Source: Owenia fusiformis (taxonomy: Eukaryota; Annelida; Polychaeta; Sabellida; Oweniidae). Taken from it: DNA of 64,000 nt. How positions within the stretch are numbered: position 1 is the stretch's first letter; each line of letters begins with the position of its first letter. The translations under genes were made by a program, and so were the position numbers. The stretch spans positions 691,341 through 755,340 of the forward strand of contig CAIIXF020000008.1 of NCBI GenBank assembly GCA_903813345.2, written 5' to 3'. Below, piece by piece: positions 12,101 through 24,371 of the stretch. Below the pieces are notes generated by a model, which was given only the letters and a program-made list of their open reading frames with translations, searched no databases and was not told the origin of the DNA.

Positions 12101-14945
12101 TCATATTGCCACCCTTTTCTACCACCTCCCCCCAGGGGAACTCCATTCATTTCATAAACTATATCAGTGCATCTGTACTGTAATACAAACCTCAGTTGGT
12201 AATCAAATTCAAAAGCAAAGAACAAAAGTACATGGTATGGATTTGTGCTTATACTTTTCAGGGATGGAAAAACCTGATTATAGGAAAAGTATATTTATAT
12301 AAATGATGCAGAAGCACTTGCCAAACCCAGTCCGAAATGAGTAACTAATAAAATGAGTCTAAATATGTGCTTTGAAAGGTACATTGACACATATATCACC
12401 TATTTCAACATTTGACATTTATTTTGCTATAAACCAACATAAATGGTAAAATAATGAAATAAAAATACAGGAATAAACAGAGACCCTCTGCATCAATACA
12501 AACTTTAAATGGTCATGGAATATATCAAAATCCAAGGCATCTTTGAAACATCTCATAAGATCATTTTTGTACATCAACATTTTCACACTAAAGGAACTGA
12601 ACTTCATGAGTATCATCCATATACTAACCTAATCCAGTACACTTTCACATTTTGAACTTGCAAGGTAGTAGTGCAAAGGAGGTGATTTAAACGTTGTTAT
12701 ATATAGTGGATGAGTAAATCATGTCAAAGTATGACATAAATGAAAAGATAAGTACTAGAACGTTAGAACAGGTGGACCTTTTGATGGCCAATAAACCAAC
12801 AACAAAACATGTACTTCTTACATGTGTAATGAGGTACACCTTTGCAAATAACTTAACCCTGTGGTGGCCAATCATTATTGAAAAAAAACTTTGTATTTCT
12901 ATTATGGTTTATATAATGCAATCATACATGTATGAATATTATTAAGAATTTTATTGCACAACTTAAGTTCTGCAAATGAAGGTCGATAAAATAAAATAAG
13001 TGTACAGGTGTATTATATGACTATAAGGAACTACACGTAAACCTTTAGTCAAAGATAAGACAAAAGTTTAATCCAATCTTTGGTCAAGGAAGAGTTAAAT
13101 ATTTTGCCAAATGTTCTAAGATACATTTTAAAATTCAAGAACATATGATCAATTTCAGGGACTGATAAATACTTTCATGTCCTGCTTTGAGGGTACTAGT
13201 TCACCCTAAAGAAAAATGCCATTATGGTACAATGTTGAAATGAAAAATAAAAAAGAAGGATGCCATCAACAAAAAATAAACAAAATGAATTTAAAACAAA
13301 ATTGTACAAAAAAGAAAAACAGGCAATTCATTTAAAATTAAGTGGAAAAATAAGAAACATGTGTAATTAGCACATAGAACTTTTATTCACGCCAGTACAC
13401 CATTTCAGTCTTGAAGTGCAGGGACAGACACATATAAAATTAATTTCTATATCACTTATATTTAAATGGCTGATTTATCAGTGTCATATCACTAGGAGCT
13501 GTTCAAACTGACGATTAAAGTATCCATCTTGTATCTGACCTTGAAACTTAAATAGTTCCCGAGATATGATGCCCTTGTTCCCTCGTTGTTTCCCCGAGAT
13601 ATTCAATGATTTAACGTTTTATGCAGTACATCAATGGTCCTCAAGTCGGCACTTAACTTATTGAATATATCATAAAACAATCAATTTTATACGAACACTT
13701 ATTTATTAACGATAGGACAACATGACAAATAATCTCAATTTGAAAATTTGTAAAGTACATGAGTAATAAAATTTTAATGTAGAGCCGGCACCAATAATTA
13801 CAAATCTCTTGAAAGTTCTAGAATTAAATGACTGATAAGTGTATAACTGGAGTTATATAACGCTTTATCTTCTGTCTCTAAAGTGTATGTATCTTTACAG
13901 ATATTGTTGTTAAGATGATTTCACCCTTGAGGAAAGTATCATAATGCTGATGTCTTGAAATGGAGAAAAAAAGTAAATATCTACATAAGCAAGAACTAAA
14001 ATGATGAGGCATGATGCTATTGTTATAAACTGTTAAAATGCTGACCATGAGTCTATGCATTTAGATTTCAGATTCGTTTGGGGGACATATTTATGAGCAG
14101 ATTAGAGATGAATTTTGTTCTAGAGATAGGAAGACCAACCTTTGAAAACAGATTTGCACTTTTAGATTGAATTAGTTTAACGAAATCATGTTGAACTGAG
14201 CACAACTTAAAACCAAACAATGGTAGACACAACTACATAACTTTACAATGTATTATCAGAAAATAATTGTACTTGAATGTATGAATGTATAAAATAATGG
14301 TACTTATAGTGATCCATATCTGCCAAAGTCAAGTCGAAGTCTCAAAATGTAAATTAAACATGTTCTTATATGCATCATTTAGTAGAACATGAAGCTCTTC
14401 AACATGTAAAACATATCCTGTCCTAGTTAATATGAATGGCATCATGTATAAGTATGTGGCAAGCATGAGTGGAGGTTGGCTGAAATTCAAATGGAGATTT
14501 TTTGAAGATTTTAGGCCTCTCTTGTCACAATTTGCATTTAAACAACTTTTTAATGCAGTGTTGGTTCTATTAGGCTATATTCTTAATCTTAGTTATATAC
14601 TAAATTTTTTAGTTTAAGAAAAATGATAAGATAAAATTGTTGTCACGACTACCTACTAATACAAAAGAATGAAAAAACAATTATCAAACAATAAACCAAA
14701 CGAGCTAAATGCGAGTATACTACAGATTACAAAGTCCAAAAAATAATTAAATTTTTCAATTTCTTAATGAGAGAAAGAAATCATTCCCACATCTGATGCA
14801 AGTCTAACATAGATAAGACAGTTTTTTATAACAATTAACAAAAGTTAAAAGTGGCTCGTATTGTCAGTTTTCTTAGGGCAAAGATAAGTCATACTGCTCT
14901 GTAATGTTGTATGTATACACAGGTGTAGCGACAAGTGCTTTACAT
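9176..14945. other. unannotated AT-rich DNA
   Basis: About 5.8 kb with no gene I can support. Minor items are an (AT)n tract near 9868-9880, an AATTAATTAATTAAT run near 10070, and a CTCF-like word GCGCCATCTGGT at 9784. The open frames of 60-113 codons are AT-biased and without domain signatures. The 113-codon plus-strand frame at 11961-12302 has no recognisable feature. Confidence 0.45.
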
Positions 14946-15020
14946 GTATATACGATAAAAGGTAAGCCGGTAAGTAAGTACATGTATACCCAGGTAAGTA
15001 AAGGTAAGTACAGGTGAGAG
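14946..15020 (+). repeat. GGTAAGTA-rich short repeat cluster
   Basis: Contains GGTAAGCCGGTAAGTAAGTA, CAGGTAAGTAAAGGTAAGTA and CAGGTGAG within 75 bp. The same core word forms the large minisatellite 2 kb further on, so this is likely an outlying, degenerate or ancestral patch of it. Confidence 0.6.
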
Positions 15021-15877
15021 TGAACAATGCGACATCTTTCTACAATCATCAATCAAACTAAATCGTGACAGTGGAAATATCCAATAGAATCAAATAAATT
15101 ATAATTGTCGCATATGGAATTAATCATGTCGTCTTATTGAGCAATAGGGTTAAGATTTGTAAGATGATCAAATTAAAAACCTTAGTTCAATTCAGTTTAA
15201 TTTAAAGATAAATTCATTTTGACTGAGACATTGAACTTGATCTGTCAATGGTGATGACCTAGCTCTACTTTACATATTCTATTTTCAAACAAGGCCTAAA
15301 AATATAAAACACTTTAATGTAACATATACTGATAAAAACCAGGAATTGTAATGAGATCCAATATAGTCAACAGTGCATATGATTATAATGTAATACAATA
15401 CCACACAAGGGGGCTGAATTTAGTGGAGTGGTCAGGGGTGGGTGGAAGAATGTAGCAAATGTTAAAATGGGAGGGGGTGATTAATGCATATTCTCCACCT
15501 TAATGTTAAACAGTTAACATATTCTTTGATGGATTGCTTAACACTTCCACTCTGGTGAAAATAATAAATTAACAATACCCAAAGAAACATCAATTGGATT
15601 CCCAATGGATGCCTTCCTCACCTCTGGAAAAACAACTTTTAAGTTTTATTCATTATAGTAGTTGTATCTCCACTATAGATAGGAGTTCTAAATGGCAACT
15701 AACTCATTAGTCAAACCAGACAGAAAACCATTCAGACAATAACTTATCTTTTTCTGGTCAATTTTACACAATTCCCATGAAATGTTCATTAGATTAGCCA
15801 CAAGATCCAGGTGTGTAGAGCTTTGAAACTTCATGTACCTGAGTCATGACTTTATCAGAACTCCCTCACCTGGCATA

Positions 15878-16045
15878 TCTCTCATCATGTCTGTTCCTTG
15901 CATTTTCTCTCTATATTCTCTCAATTTCTGACACTTCCATCCAATTAAAAGTATAAACATTAAACCTCTTAACTTTGATTCCATATAGATTTAACTCACT
16001 GTCATTATTTTCTATTTTAAAACAAGACTGTTGTGATATTTTTTA
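15878..16045 (+). repeat. dispersed repeat R1, copy 3
   Basis: Keeps TTGCATTTTCTCTCTATATTC, the CAATT..AGT middle, TTTGATTCCATA, and TCTATTTTAAAACAAGACTG near the end. It is moderately diverged. Confidence 0.6.
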
Positions 16046-17065
16046 TATGGGATGGGATCTGCTATATCATTTATTTCACAAGCTTATCCCATATGAGATC
16101 ATGGATGTCATTCTAGTTATACAAGATGAGTAACATCTTCTCATGTTGATCTGAGATTGTTATGAAGCTCATTGCAGATCTAGTTGATCTTTTACTCGAT
16201 CTTTTACTTTTTAGTCGTTTCTATGGTTTATAGATGTTTATAGGTACAAACATGTTACTTTCGTGCTTTTTTATCCTTCAATGAGTCAATTAGAAGAACA
16301 CATTGAGAACACATTGACACAAGAACTTAAACTTAACCTTCACTTTCTATCTTGATTTATTCATAATAGCTGCTAGTAGTAGTAAACTAAAGAGTTCTGG
16401 CTCACAATAATAACACATTCTGGCCCTGTGTACATTGACTTCAACTCTATGATCTTACCTGGTTACTCCAAGATTATAATTCTCCAGTTGAAAACATACA
16501 AATGTGTGCTCTTATGGTTTAATCTTGATAAAAACTGCAGATGTTATGTCTGTATTTGTATAAATTGATCTATATTCTAATGCTATGAGGTCTATGACCG
16601 CATTATTAAAGCTATGTATTTTATTTCATTATCTTTGGAATCATTAGGAGTAACTTTTATCCAGGGTCCACCGAATTCAGCATCTTCAATCCAGCACCTT
16701 CTAAGAGTGAAAAAACAAATCTTCCCTTTCAAATCATAGCTACAAATAGATCAAGCAGAGATTACTAGTACGAAGATGTTCTGCTCTTTGATAATACACA
16801 AAACCGCAAGGCAAGCTATTTGTCTGCGAAACAGCGATCCAACAAATTGTTTTTACCTGAAGCTGTAGTAAATACTCGCTTACCTGTCTGAATTCATCAA
16901 ACGTCCATCTATGTTAAAGAAAGCTAACAAAACACCTGGTAATCTTACAACAGACTAATACCTGCGAATATAGGTTTCTATTAATCTGCACTAATCTGTA
17001 TTATGTGTTGTAAAGCAGACATCAAACAGATGTAGCTGCTATATATTTACCTGGGAGGAATCCAG
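16046..17065. other. unannotated spacer before minisatellite
   Basis: No gene is supported. From about 16850 scattered ACCTG/CAGGTAA words appear in both orientations, leading into the regular array. Confidence 0.4.
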
Positions 17066-17159
17066 GTAAACACAGGTAAGTTCTACAAGACACTGAAGAA
17101 GTATGTAGAGTTGTGCAGGAGGGTTTTACAGGTATGTTGTGCAGGTAAACTCAACTAGT

Positions 17160-18955
17160 ATCAGGTAAGTTGTGCTGCTAAGATATGCTGGTAAGTTGTA
17201 CAGGTAGGTTATGCTGGTAAGTTGTGCTGGTAGGTTATGCTGGTAAGTTATGCTGGTAGGTTATGCTGGTAAGTTGTGCAGGTAGGTTATACTGGTCAGT
17301 TGGGTAGGTATGTTATGCTGGTAAGTTGTGCAGGTAGGTTATGCTGGTAAGTTGTGCAGGTAGGTTCCGCTGGTAAGTTATGCAGGTAAGATATCCTGGT
17401 AAGTTGTGCAGGTATGTTATGCTGGTAAGTTGTGCAGGTAAGATATCCTGGTAAGTTGTGCAGGTAGGTTATGCTGGTAAGTTGGGCAGATAGGTTATGC
17501 TGGTAAGTTATGCAGGTAGGTTATGCTGGTAAGTTATGCAGGTAGGTTATGCTGGTAAGTTATGCAGGTAGGTTATACTGGTAAGTTATGCAGGTAGGTT
17601 ATGCTGGTCAGTTGTATAGGTATGTTATGCTGGTAAGTTGTGCAGGTAGGTTATGCTGGTAAGTTGTGCAGGTATGTTATGCTGGTAAGTTGTGCAGGTA
17701 AGATATCCTGGTAAGTTGTGCAGGTAGGTTATGCTGGTAAGTTGTGCAGGTAGGTTATGCTGGTAAGTTGTGCAGGTAGGTTATGTTGGTCAGTTATGTA
17801 GGTATGTTATGCTGGTAAGTTGTGCAGGTAGGTTATGCTGGTAAGTTGTGCAGGTAGTTTATGCTGGTAAGTTGTGCAGGTAGGTTATGCTGGTAAGTTG
17901 TGCAGGTAGGTTATGCTGGTAAGTTGTGCAGGTAGTTTATGCTGGTAAGTTGTGCAGGTAGGTTATGCTGGTAAGTTGTGCAGGTATGTTATGCTGGTAA
18001 GTTGTGCAAGTAAGATATGCTGGTAAGTTGTGCAGGTAGGTTCTGCTGGTAAGTTGTGCAGGTAAGATATGCTGGTAAGTTGTGCAGGTAGGTTATGCTG
18101 GTAAGTTGTGCAGGTCAATTATGCTGGTAAGTTGTGCAGGTATGTTATGCTGGTAAGTTGTGCAGGTAAGATATGCTGGTAAGTTGTACAGGTATGTTAT
18201 GCTGGTAAGTTGTACAGGTAGGTTATGCTGGTAAGTTGTGCAGGTCGGTTATGCTGGTAAGTTGTGCAGGTATGTTATGCTGGTAAGTTGTGAAGGTAGG
18301 TTATGCTGGTAAGTTATGCAGGTAAGATATGCTGGTAAGTTGTGCAGGTAGGTTATGCTGGTAAGTTATGCAGGTAGGTTATGCTGGTAAGTTATGCAGA
18401 TAGGTTATGCTGGTAAGTTGGGCAGATAGGTTATGCTGGTAAGTTATGCAGGTAGGTTATGCTGGTAAGTTATGCAGGTAGGTTATGCTGGTAAGTTATG
18501 CAGGTAGGTTATGCTGGTAAGTTGTGCAGGTAGGTTATGCTGGTAAGTTGTGCAGGTCAATTATGCTGGTAAGTTGTGCAGGTATGTTATGCTGGTAAGT
18601 TATGCAGGTAGGTTATGCTGGTAAGTTATGCAGATAGGTTATGCTGGTAAGTTATGCAGGTAGGTTATGCTGGTAAGTTATGCAGGTAGGTTATGCTGGT
18701 AAGTTATGCAGGTAGGTTATACTGGTAAGTTGTGCAGGTAGGTTATGCTGGTAAGTTATGCAGGTAGGTTATGCTGGTAAGTTATGCAGGTAGGTTATGC
18801 TGGTAAGTTGTGCAGGTAAGTTATGCTGGTAAGTTATGCAGATAGGTTATGCTGGTAAGTTATGCAGGTAGGTTATGCTGGTAAGTTGTGCAGGTAGGTT
18901 ATACTGGTAAGTTATGCAGGTAGGTTATGCTGGTAAGTTATGCAGGTCAGTTAGA
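17160..18955 (+). repeat. 26-bp splice-donor-like minisatellite
   Basis: About 69 units of 26 bp, each made of two related 13-bp halves: GCTGGTAAGTTGT (or ..TTAT) and GCAGGTAGGTTAT. The first half is nearly invariant. The second varies (GGTAGGTTAT, GGTATGTTAT, GGTAAGATAT, GGTCAGTT). Rare variants recur at multiples of the unit: the GGTCAGTT..AGGTATG type lies near 17293, 17607 and 17788, and CAGGTCAATT at 18111 and 18553. Blocks of units have therefore been duplicated together. Every frame is closed by TAA or TAG, so the array is non-coding. An irregular lead-in starts near 17050. Confidence 0.97.
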
Positions 18956-19149
18956 TGGCTAAGACAGTTGTAAGTTCCTCATGGTAAGTCACATATAGAA
19001 TATAGAAGGAGCATGAATTAAAGAAGAGCACACCCTTCTAGTTGAAATTATTGAATCTAAATGCTCATCAGATCTTGATAGTTCATAGAGAAAAGTTCTA
19101 AGGGTTAAATGTGCAGTTGCATTGCAAATGTAGTTATAAACTATGCGAA

Positions 19150-19860
19150 GTTGAACAAATGCAAAAGGTAGTCTGGCAGGTAAGGGTTTACAGGTACGTC
19201 ATTCTTCCTTATAGCTAGGACAGGTGATTACATGGAAACTGAATTGGAAAAGGCTGATGTTACCCTTTATGAAGGTTTCAGCATATAGGTTCCCAATAAT
19301 ACATATCAAATGCAGTTGAAATGATGAAAGAAACATTAAACAGAACATTCTACTTAATTGGTTAGACAGGTGACTGATAAGGTCGAATTAGAAAAAGATG
19401 AAGTTACCATTTTTTATAAATAAAACTCAATTCTTCTGACCAAACCTTTGATAAGTACTAAATGCTAAAGGCAGTAGCAAGCACTGTAAAAACACAGACT
19501 TTAATCAGACAAAATATTTTCCTTACCTGGCTAACACCTGTATAAAACTCGTTAGCAGGTAAGTTGTGTACACACACACCTGGCTTCAAATATTGACTTT
19601 ATTCAGAAAACTTCAATCAACGGCTCAAGGTTTGTTTAGCAAGGAGGCCAGTACTCTCACTTTTGGTACTACTCACATCGTAAAATTACAACAGACTGCA
19701 GAAAATATTAACTTCATTTCTAATTTTCCGGGTAAGTTCAACTAGTACAAGAGTAGAACACATGTTTCCCAGGTATGATATAGAATACCTGATGGATAAG
19801 GCACGCTTCTCACACCTGTAATCAGACATAACAGGTAAAAAGTAAGTCAACGTAACAAAC
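19150..19860 (+). repeat. degenerate CAGGTAAGT flank
   Basis: Isolated copies of the minisatellite core persist beyond the array: GGCAGGTAAGGGTTTACAGG near 19178, GCAGGTAAGTTGTGTA at 19556, GGGTAAGTTCAACTAGTA near 19729 and CCAGGTATGATATAG near 19770, plus reverse-oriented TTACCTGG near 19524. Unique sequence separates them. They look like decayed array units or scattered seeds. Confidence 0.5.
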
Positions 19861-20931
19861 AGATAGAGATTGTACTATTACCTAGATCAGATTTTAACCA
19901 GAGAGTTTCTATAAATATCTCCAGAATATTGAGAGAGTTAAATATTTACTGAGGCCTGGATGTCAAGAAAACAATACTTGTTGGCTGGATACTATATCTG
20001 AAGCCTCGAAATTGGGAGAAACATATAAACACAATATTATGTAATAATAAAAAAAGAAAATAGACATATAATTATGTAATGGCTGGATAAACCAACTTAC
20101 AGTCATACTTAAGGCCTGGAAATACATCAAATTAAAATAAAAGAACATCCTACCCTAATTGAGAAAATTCTGACTTTGATATGACACCAAGTAAAGAATA
20201 TACAATTGAGATAAAACCTGGTACAAAAAATGCAATCAATGCATGGTATGATTTATGTATGGTTAGGTTGGTTTGTGTACGCCATTTTCTCTAAGACTGT
20301 ACTACTCAGTACATGTTATGAGTTAAACATTGCCATGACAAGGATTATCATAACTATTATTTGAGTCACGTGTGACATGCATGTATTCCAGGGATGCACA
20401 TTGTTTACTGCATCTTTACACAACAAGAAAATGCAGAAAATGTTCTGTAATACTGACTCCATAACATACTGTACTTAACACTACCTTTCAGTTGTTCCTC
20501 AGCCCTATATCAAAAAACATGTTAAAAAGAGAGAGATACAATCATTAATAATATCTGTATAAATGATAAAAAAAAGTTTCCATAAGTTGTTTTTGTATGA
20601 GCTGATATCAAGTATGTCATAAATGAGCTGAATATGACAAATTACTGTTTTCATTTATACTTGATGCTCATTTAGGGCAGAATGGTTATTATTAAAAACT
20701 ATGAAACAAGTCAAGATTCTGTAAGACTCATCATACTACTTATATACAAAAGAAAAACTAAAATGTTCAAGACAGGATCTTAATGAAAATAAACAATCTA
20801 TTTAAACTTGGAATTCCAATGAATCTACCTGCCTGTGTAAGAAAATATTATCTCACACTGCTCTCACTGGTTCCTTTCTGTCTGCAAAATCTAAAGAATA
20901 TCTCCTAGAGAGAGCAACACAGAGCTTACAC
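19861..20931. other. unannotated AT-rich DNA
   Basis: No gene, array or inverted repeat was recognised. Confidence 0.4.
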
Positions 20932-21120
20932 AAAATGTCCGTCTGCTCATCATGCTTATTTCTCTCATTTTCTCTCTAAAATTTGAATGAACTTTCCAAT
21001 TTTCTTGCACTTTTATACAATTGAAAATGTTAACTAAATGTATGTTTACTTTATTCCTTGCTGATTCCTCTCCTTTCCATACTTTTTTCAGATTTAAAAA
21101 AATGACCACAGTGACATTAT
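20932..21120 (+). repeat. dispersed repeat R1, copy 4 (well preserved)
   Basis: One of the fullest copies. It begins AAAATGTCCGTCTGCTCATC, has TTTTCTCTCTAAAATTTGAA, then the middle and TTTACTTTATTCCTTGCTGA, and ends ATGACCACAGTGACATT. The ends (AATGTCCGTC against GACCAC..GACATT) are imperfect inverted repeats. The minus strand of this copy is open across part of a 96-codon frame, but that frame is repeat sequence. Confidence 0.85.
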
Positions 21121-21414
21121 TCTTGGGAGACAGGTTTCCTCTGGTACACCAATACTCTGAAAACCTGTGAAGAAAACACATAGCTATTTTTAATAGTGTA
21201 CCTTTTGGTAGACAAATGTTAAAGGGGAAAGCATTAGGAATTTCAATCTGTAATTGCCAAATAAAATCAATTAATGCTTACAATACTGGACTGTTTTCCT
21301 ACAAGTTGAACAGTGGAAAGAAAACAGAAAACAGAGGGAATGAAAACACTAACTAATGAAGAGAACAAGTCAAGCGAGGTTGAATAATCATTCTGAACAT
21401 GCCACCCCTGTTTT

Positions 21415-21592
21415 AAATGTACGTCTGCTCATGCTTATTCCGCAAAGTTTCTCTCTAAAATTTGAATAAACCATCCACTTTTATTTCATTTCCCTACAAT
21501 TTGGGATGTTGGCAACCTGCCTGTTTATTTCATTCCTTGCCGATTCCACTCCTTTTCACTCTATTTTGCTTTCCAAAAAGTGTCCATCTTGA
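21415..21592 (+). repeat. dispersed repeat R1, copy 5 (well preserved)
   Basis: Begins AAATGTACGTCTGCTCATGC, followed by TTTCTCTCTAAAATTTGAAT and CCTTGCCGATTCCACTCC. It lies only 295 bp after copy 4 and in the same orientation. Confidence 0.85.
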
Positions 21593-22300
21593 ATAATTTA
21601 AACCAACAGATGGAGTAAAGTATGGGTCTCATGGGGAAACAAACAAATATTGAGAGGGGCAGGTATATAATTCTAGCTTTAATGGGTCAAGTTCCTGACA
21701 TGATGTTTTCATTTTCTTTAATTTCAATTGAATGTTTGTAGGTGGTACATTCTTCCTTTCTCATATACCACTCTAATCACACGAGGATGGGTAACGGCTG
21801 CTCAAAGGAACTGATTTGACAGCCAAGCTTGTCCCACAATTTTGACAGGATAATATACCTCTCCCCTCCTTGGACAATATAATTCTACAATATGAATCCA
21901 CCTAATGGGCTTCATCTTTCTATCTATCTTGTCCCCTTGGACATCCCTCCCTTCGTTGTCTTTGCTGCTCCCACACAATTAAAGAGAAACAGACTTGGGA
22001 CATACATAATGCTATTGCTCAAGCATATCTAAAATTCCAAAAAGCCAAAAAGTCCATTTATCAAGGCAGACTTCCAGAGGTGAAAACTAATGTTTCTGTT
22101 GCAGTTAGTGTGGAGAGTGAATGTGTAGCAGGTGGTGGTGTTTATGATCAAATACAGATAGGGAGATATGTTTATACCTCTATCACCCACCAACAATATG
22201 TTCTCTGTTTATTAGAAATACAATCAAGATCTATTTATCTGCATAACTTCAACCTTCAACCCCAATGACTTTACCCAACTGTGCAATGATCCCACTGATA
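21593..22300. other. unannotated; weak open segment
   Basis: Mostly structureless. A plus-strand frame of 62 codons at 22080-22268 has a soluble-looking composition but no splice sites or family features that I can support. Confidence 0.35.
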
Positions 22301-22385
22301 CAGTGAAACCTGTGAGTTCCTGGATATCTCAAAATGTGAACACTTTTGATGGTGTACAACTTTCAAATGGGATAAGTCTTACTGG
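22301..22385 (+). mobile_element. pogo/Tigger-like terminal fragment
   Basis: TA followed by CAGTGAAACCTGTGAG, then AATGTGAACACTTTTG. This matches the start of the element at 49779 (CAGTAAAACCTGCGTATAGT, then GTGAACA). I did not find a matching right end, so it is probably a solo or truncated terminus. Confidence 0.45.
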
Positions 22386-24211
22386 TCATTCTGATGGAAA
22401 TATTGTCCAAGGCTAAGTGATTGTTTTTTAATCTCGAGTCCATTTCACCCAAGCTTTTCTAATTTTCATATTTTTGAAAAATTAAGCCAAGCATTATTTA
22501 AATTAGCCGAATATGGTCCCTACTTCCCCTTAGTCACTATGTCTGCCCTAAAGCATGGGACACTGGTCTCCCATCTTATGTGATATGATAAACAACAACA
22601 ACATCATGGACCACAAATAATTGGAGGCCATCAGAGTATGACATGGGATTAATCTTGGTAATTTTGGGGTAAATTCTATAATCTCAATCCACCTAAGAAT
22701 GATGGAGGGTGACCACAATGGTAGAACTTATCTCTTCTTATCCTTCCTCTATCTTTTCATCTACTGGCTAATCTGTTGCTGATAATGAGGTTATAATAAC
22801 CCCCCTCGCAAAGATTAACACTATCACGCGAACCAAAGAGTATAAAATATGATATTCAAAATAAATTCATAAAATGAGCTATATCCATATATAGACTGGG
22901 GCATATTGCTTACTTAAAATGAAAGAATTTTAGTTATTTCTTAAAGTCATCAGTAAAAGCCACAAATTAGAACTAAGTTGATGAAATATCTAGACAGGGA
23001 GTAACCAACATCAAAGAATCCTGACCATTCTGGGTAAGGATTTTAGCCATCAATAAAAGTGATGTTATCATGGTTACCCAGTAGAAGCCATCAATGGTGC
23101 AACTGTCTTTCATATCAAACTCACTCTGACAAATGGGTGCACTTATTTTCTTCATGGTCATCACCACAAGATGTCCAGCAACCAGAAAAGCTGAAGTTGC
23201 ACTCAGTTTTATTTTAAGACTAAGCCTGCTTTGGAATTAGAAAGTACTTGATCATTCAATTAAACTGTATTTGTTCATAAATGCAACATTTTGACATTCA
23301 GCATCGATCAGTTTGTACTTTTCAATTCTATTATTTTGCTTCTTAAAAGAGAGCTTCGTCAACATACGTAGCCAAACTTAATGTAATGTCCAAAAACTAA
23401 GGACCTTAATAAAGATAAAGACAGCTAGATATAGATGTAGCTCCTTGACAGTCAGGTACTTTTTATAGTCAGCTTTTTAAAAAGGTAGCTTATGTTACAT
23501 GCATTTGTACGAATACAGTGTCTGGGTTGTTTATGAGCAATAATATAATAAAAACTACATGTCATTTAATTTTCTCTATCATGAGGGTGCTTAATTATAT
23601 GCTATAAAATATGGGTTATCAACAATTCATACATCCAGGTAATAAATACATGGTAATTGATTGATAAAAAACAATAGTGTGTATATATACATCCAGTCCA
23701 ACAAATAGTACAGCTAAGTCAATGAACTTAATTCAATATACCCTGTCAGTGTTAGTGTAGAATTTGCTGGTATTTGGAAACAATCACCATGGTAACTTCT
23801 TTCTCGATTAGATCAAGAAAGGTAATGTGATGAGTATAAGAATGAGAAACTTATTTGAATTTACTGTTTGTGTCAAATGATCTGACCCAATTGTGGCTCC
23901 CAAAACCTCTACCCTTTGCATTAGTTTGATTTTGGATGTTTAAAAGAGAGCTTCAACTACCTAATGTACAAGAGCATGAGATCCCTGAAAAAACCTTATT
24001 CTGATTATTTGTACTTCTATCTCAGCTTCATAGCTGAGACTGTTGAGTGTAAATCTGATGTTCTTAACTTGCCATATCTACCATTTTCTACATTATTTTA
24101 TATTTGAAGATCCAACTACTACATGAACCTCCAGAAGGAAGAGACCAGAATATATCTCAATGATCCAGTCAGGGAAATACCTGAACATGGAATCCTTCAC
24201 CAAGCATACTT
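22386..24211. other. unannotated AT-rich DNA
   Basis: No gene is supported. AAAAGAGAGCTTC-like words occur at 23346 and 23943, and AACAGAGCTTCGTC at 44767. They may belong to another old dispersed family that I could not delimit. Confidence 0.35.
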
Positions 24212-24371
24212 AGTTCATGATTTTCTCTTTAAAATTAGAAGGAACTTCCTAGATTTCTTACATTTCTATACAATTTAGAGTATTAACTACATGCCTGTTT
24301 ACTTTATTCCTTGCTAATTCCTCTTTTTAATACTTTATTTTGCATTTTTAAATCACGACCACTGACATTTT
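24212..24371 (+). repeat. dispersed repeat R1, copy 6
   Basis: Keeps TTTCTCTTTAAAATTAGAAG, TCTATACAATTTAGAGTATT, TGCCTGTTTACTTTATTCCT, and a terminal ACGACCACTGACATTTTG. Confidence 0.8.

Noticed and set aside
17160-18955. Zelda-type CAGGTAG factor array
   Set aside because: The word is present in most units, but that factor is known from arthropods and nothing here indicates an arthropod. I kept the splice-donor reading as the main hypothesis.
20891-21181. 96-codon minus-strand frame as a gene
   Set aside because: Most of it is the minus strand of R1 copy 4. Similar peptides appear at other R1 copies (31740-31949 and 37502-37702) only because the DNA is repeated.
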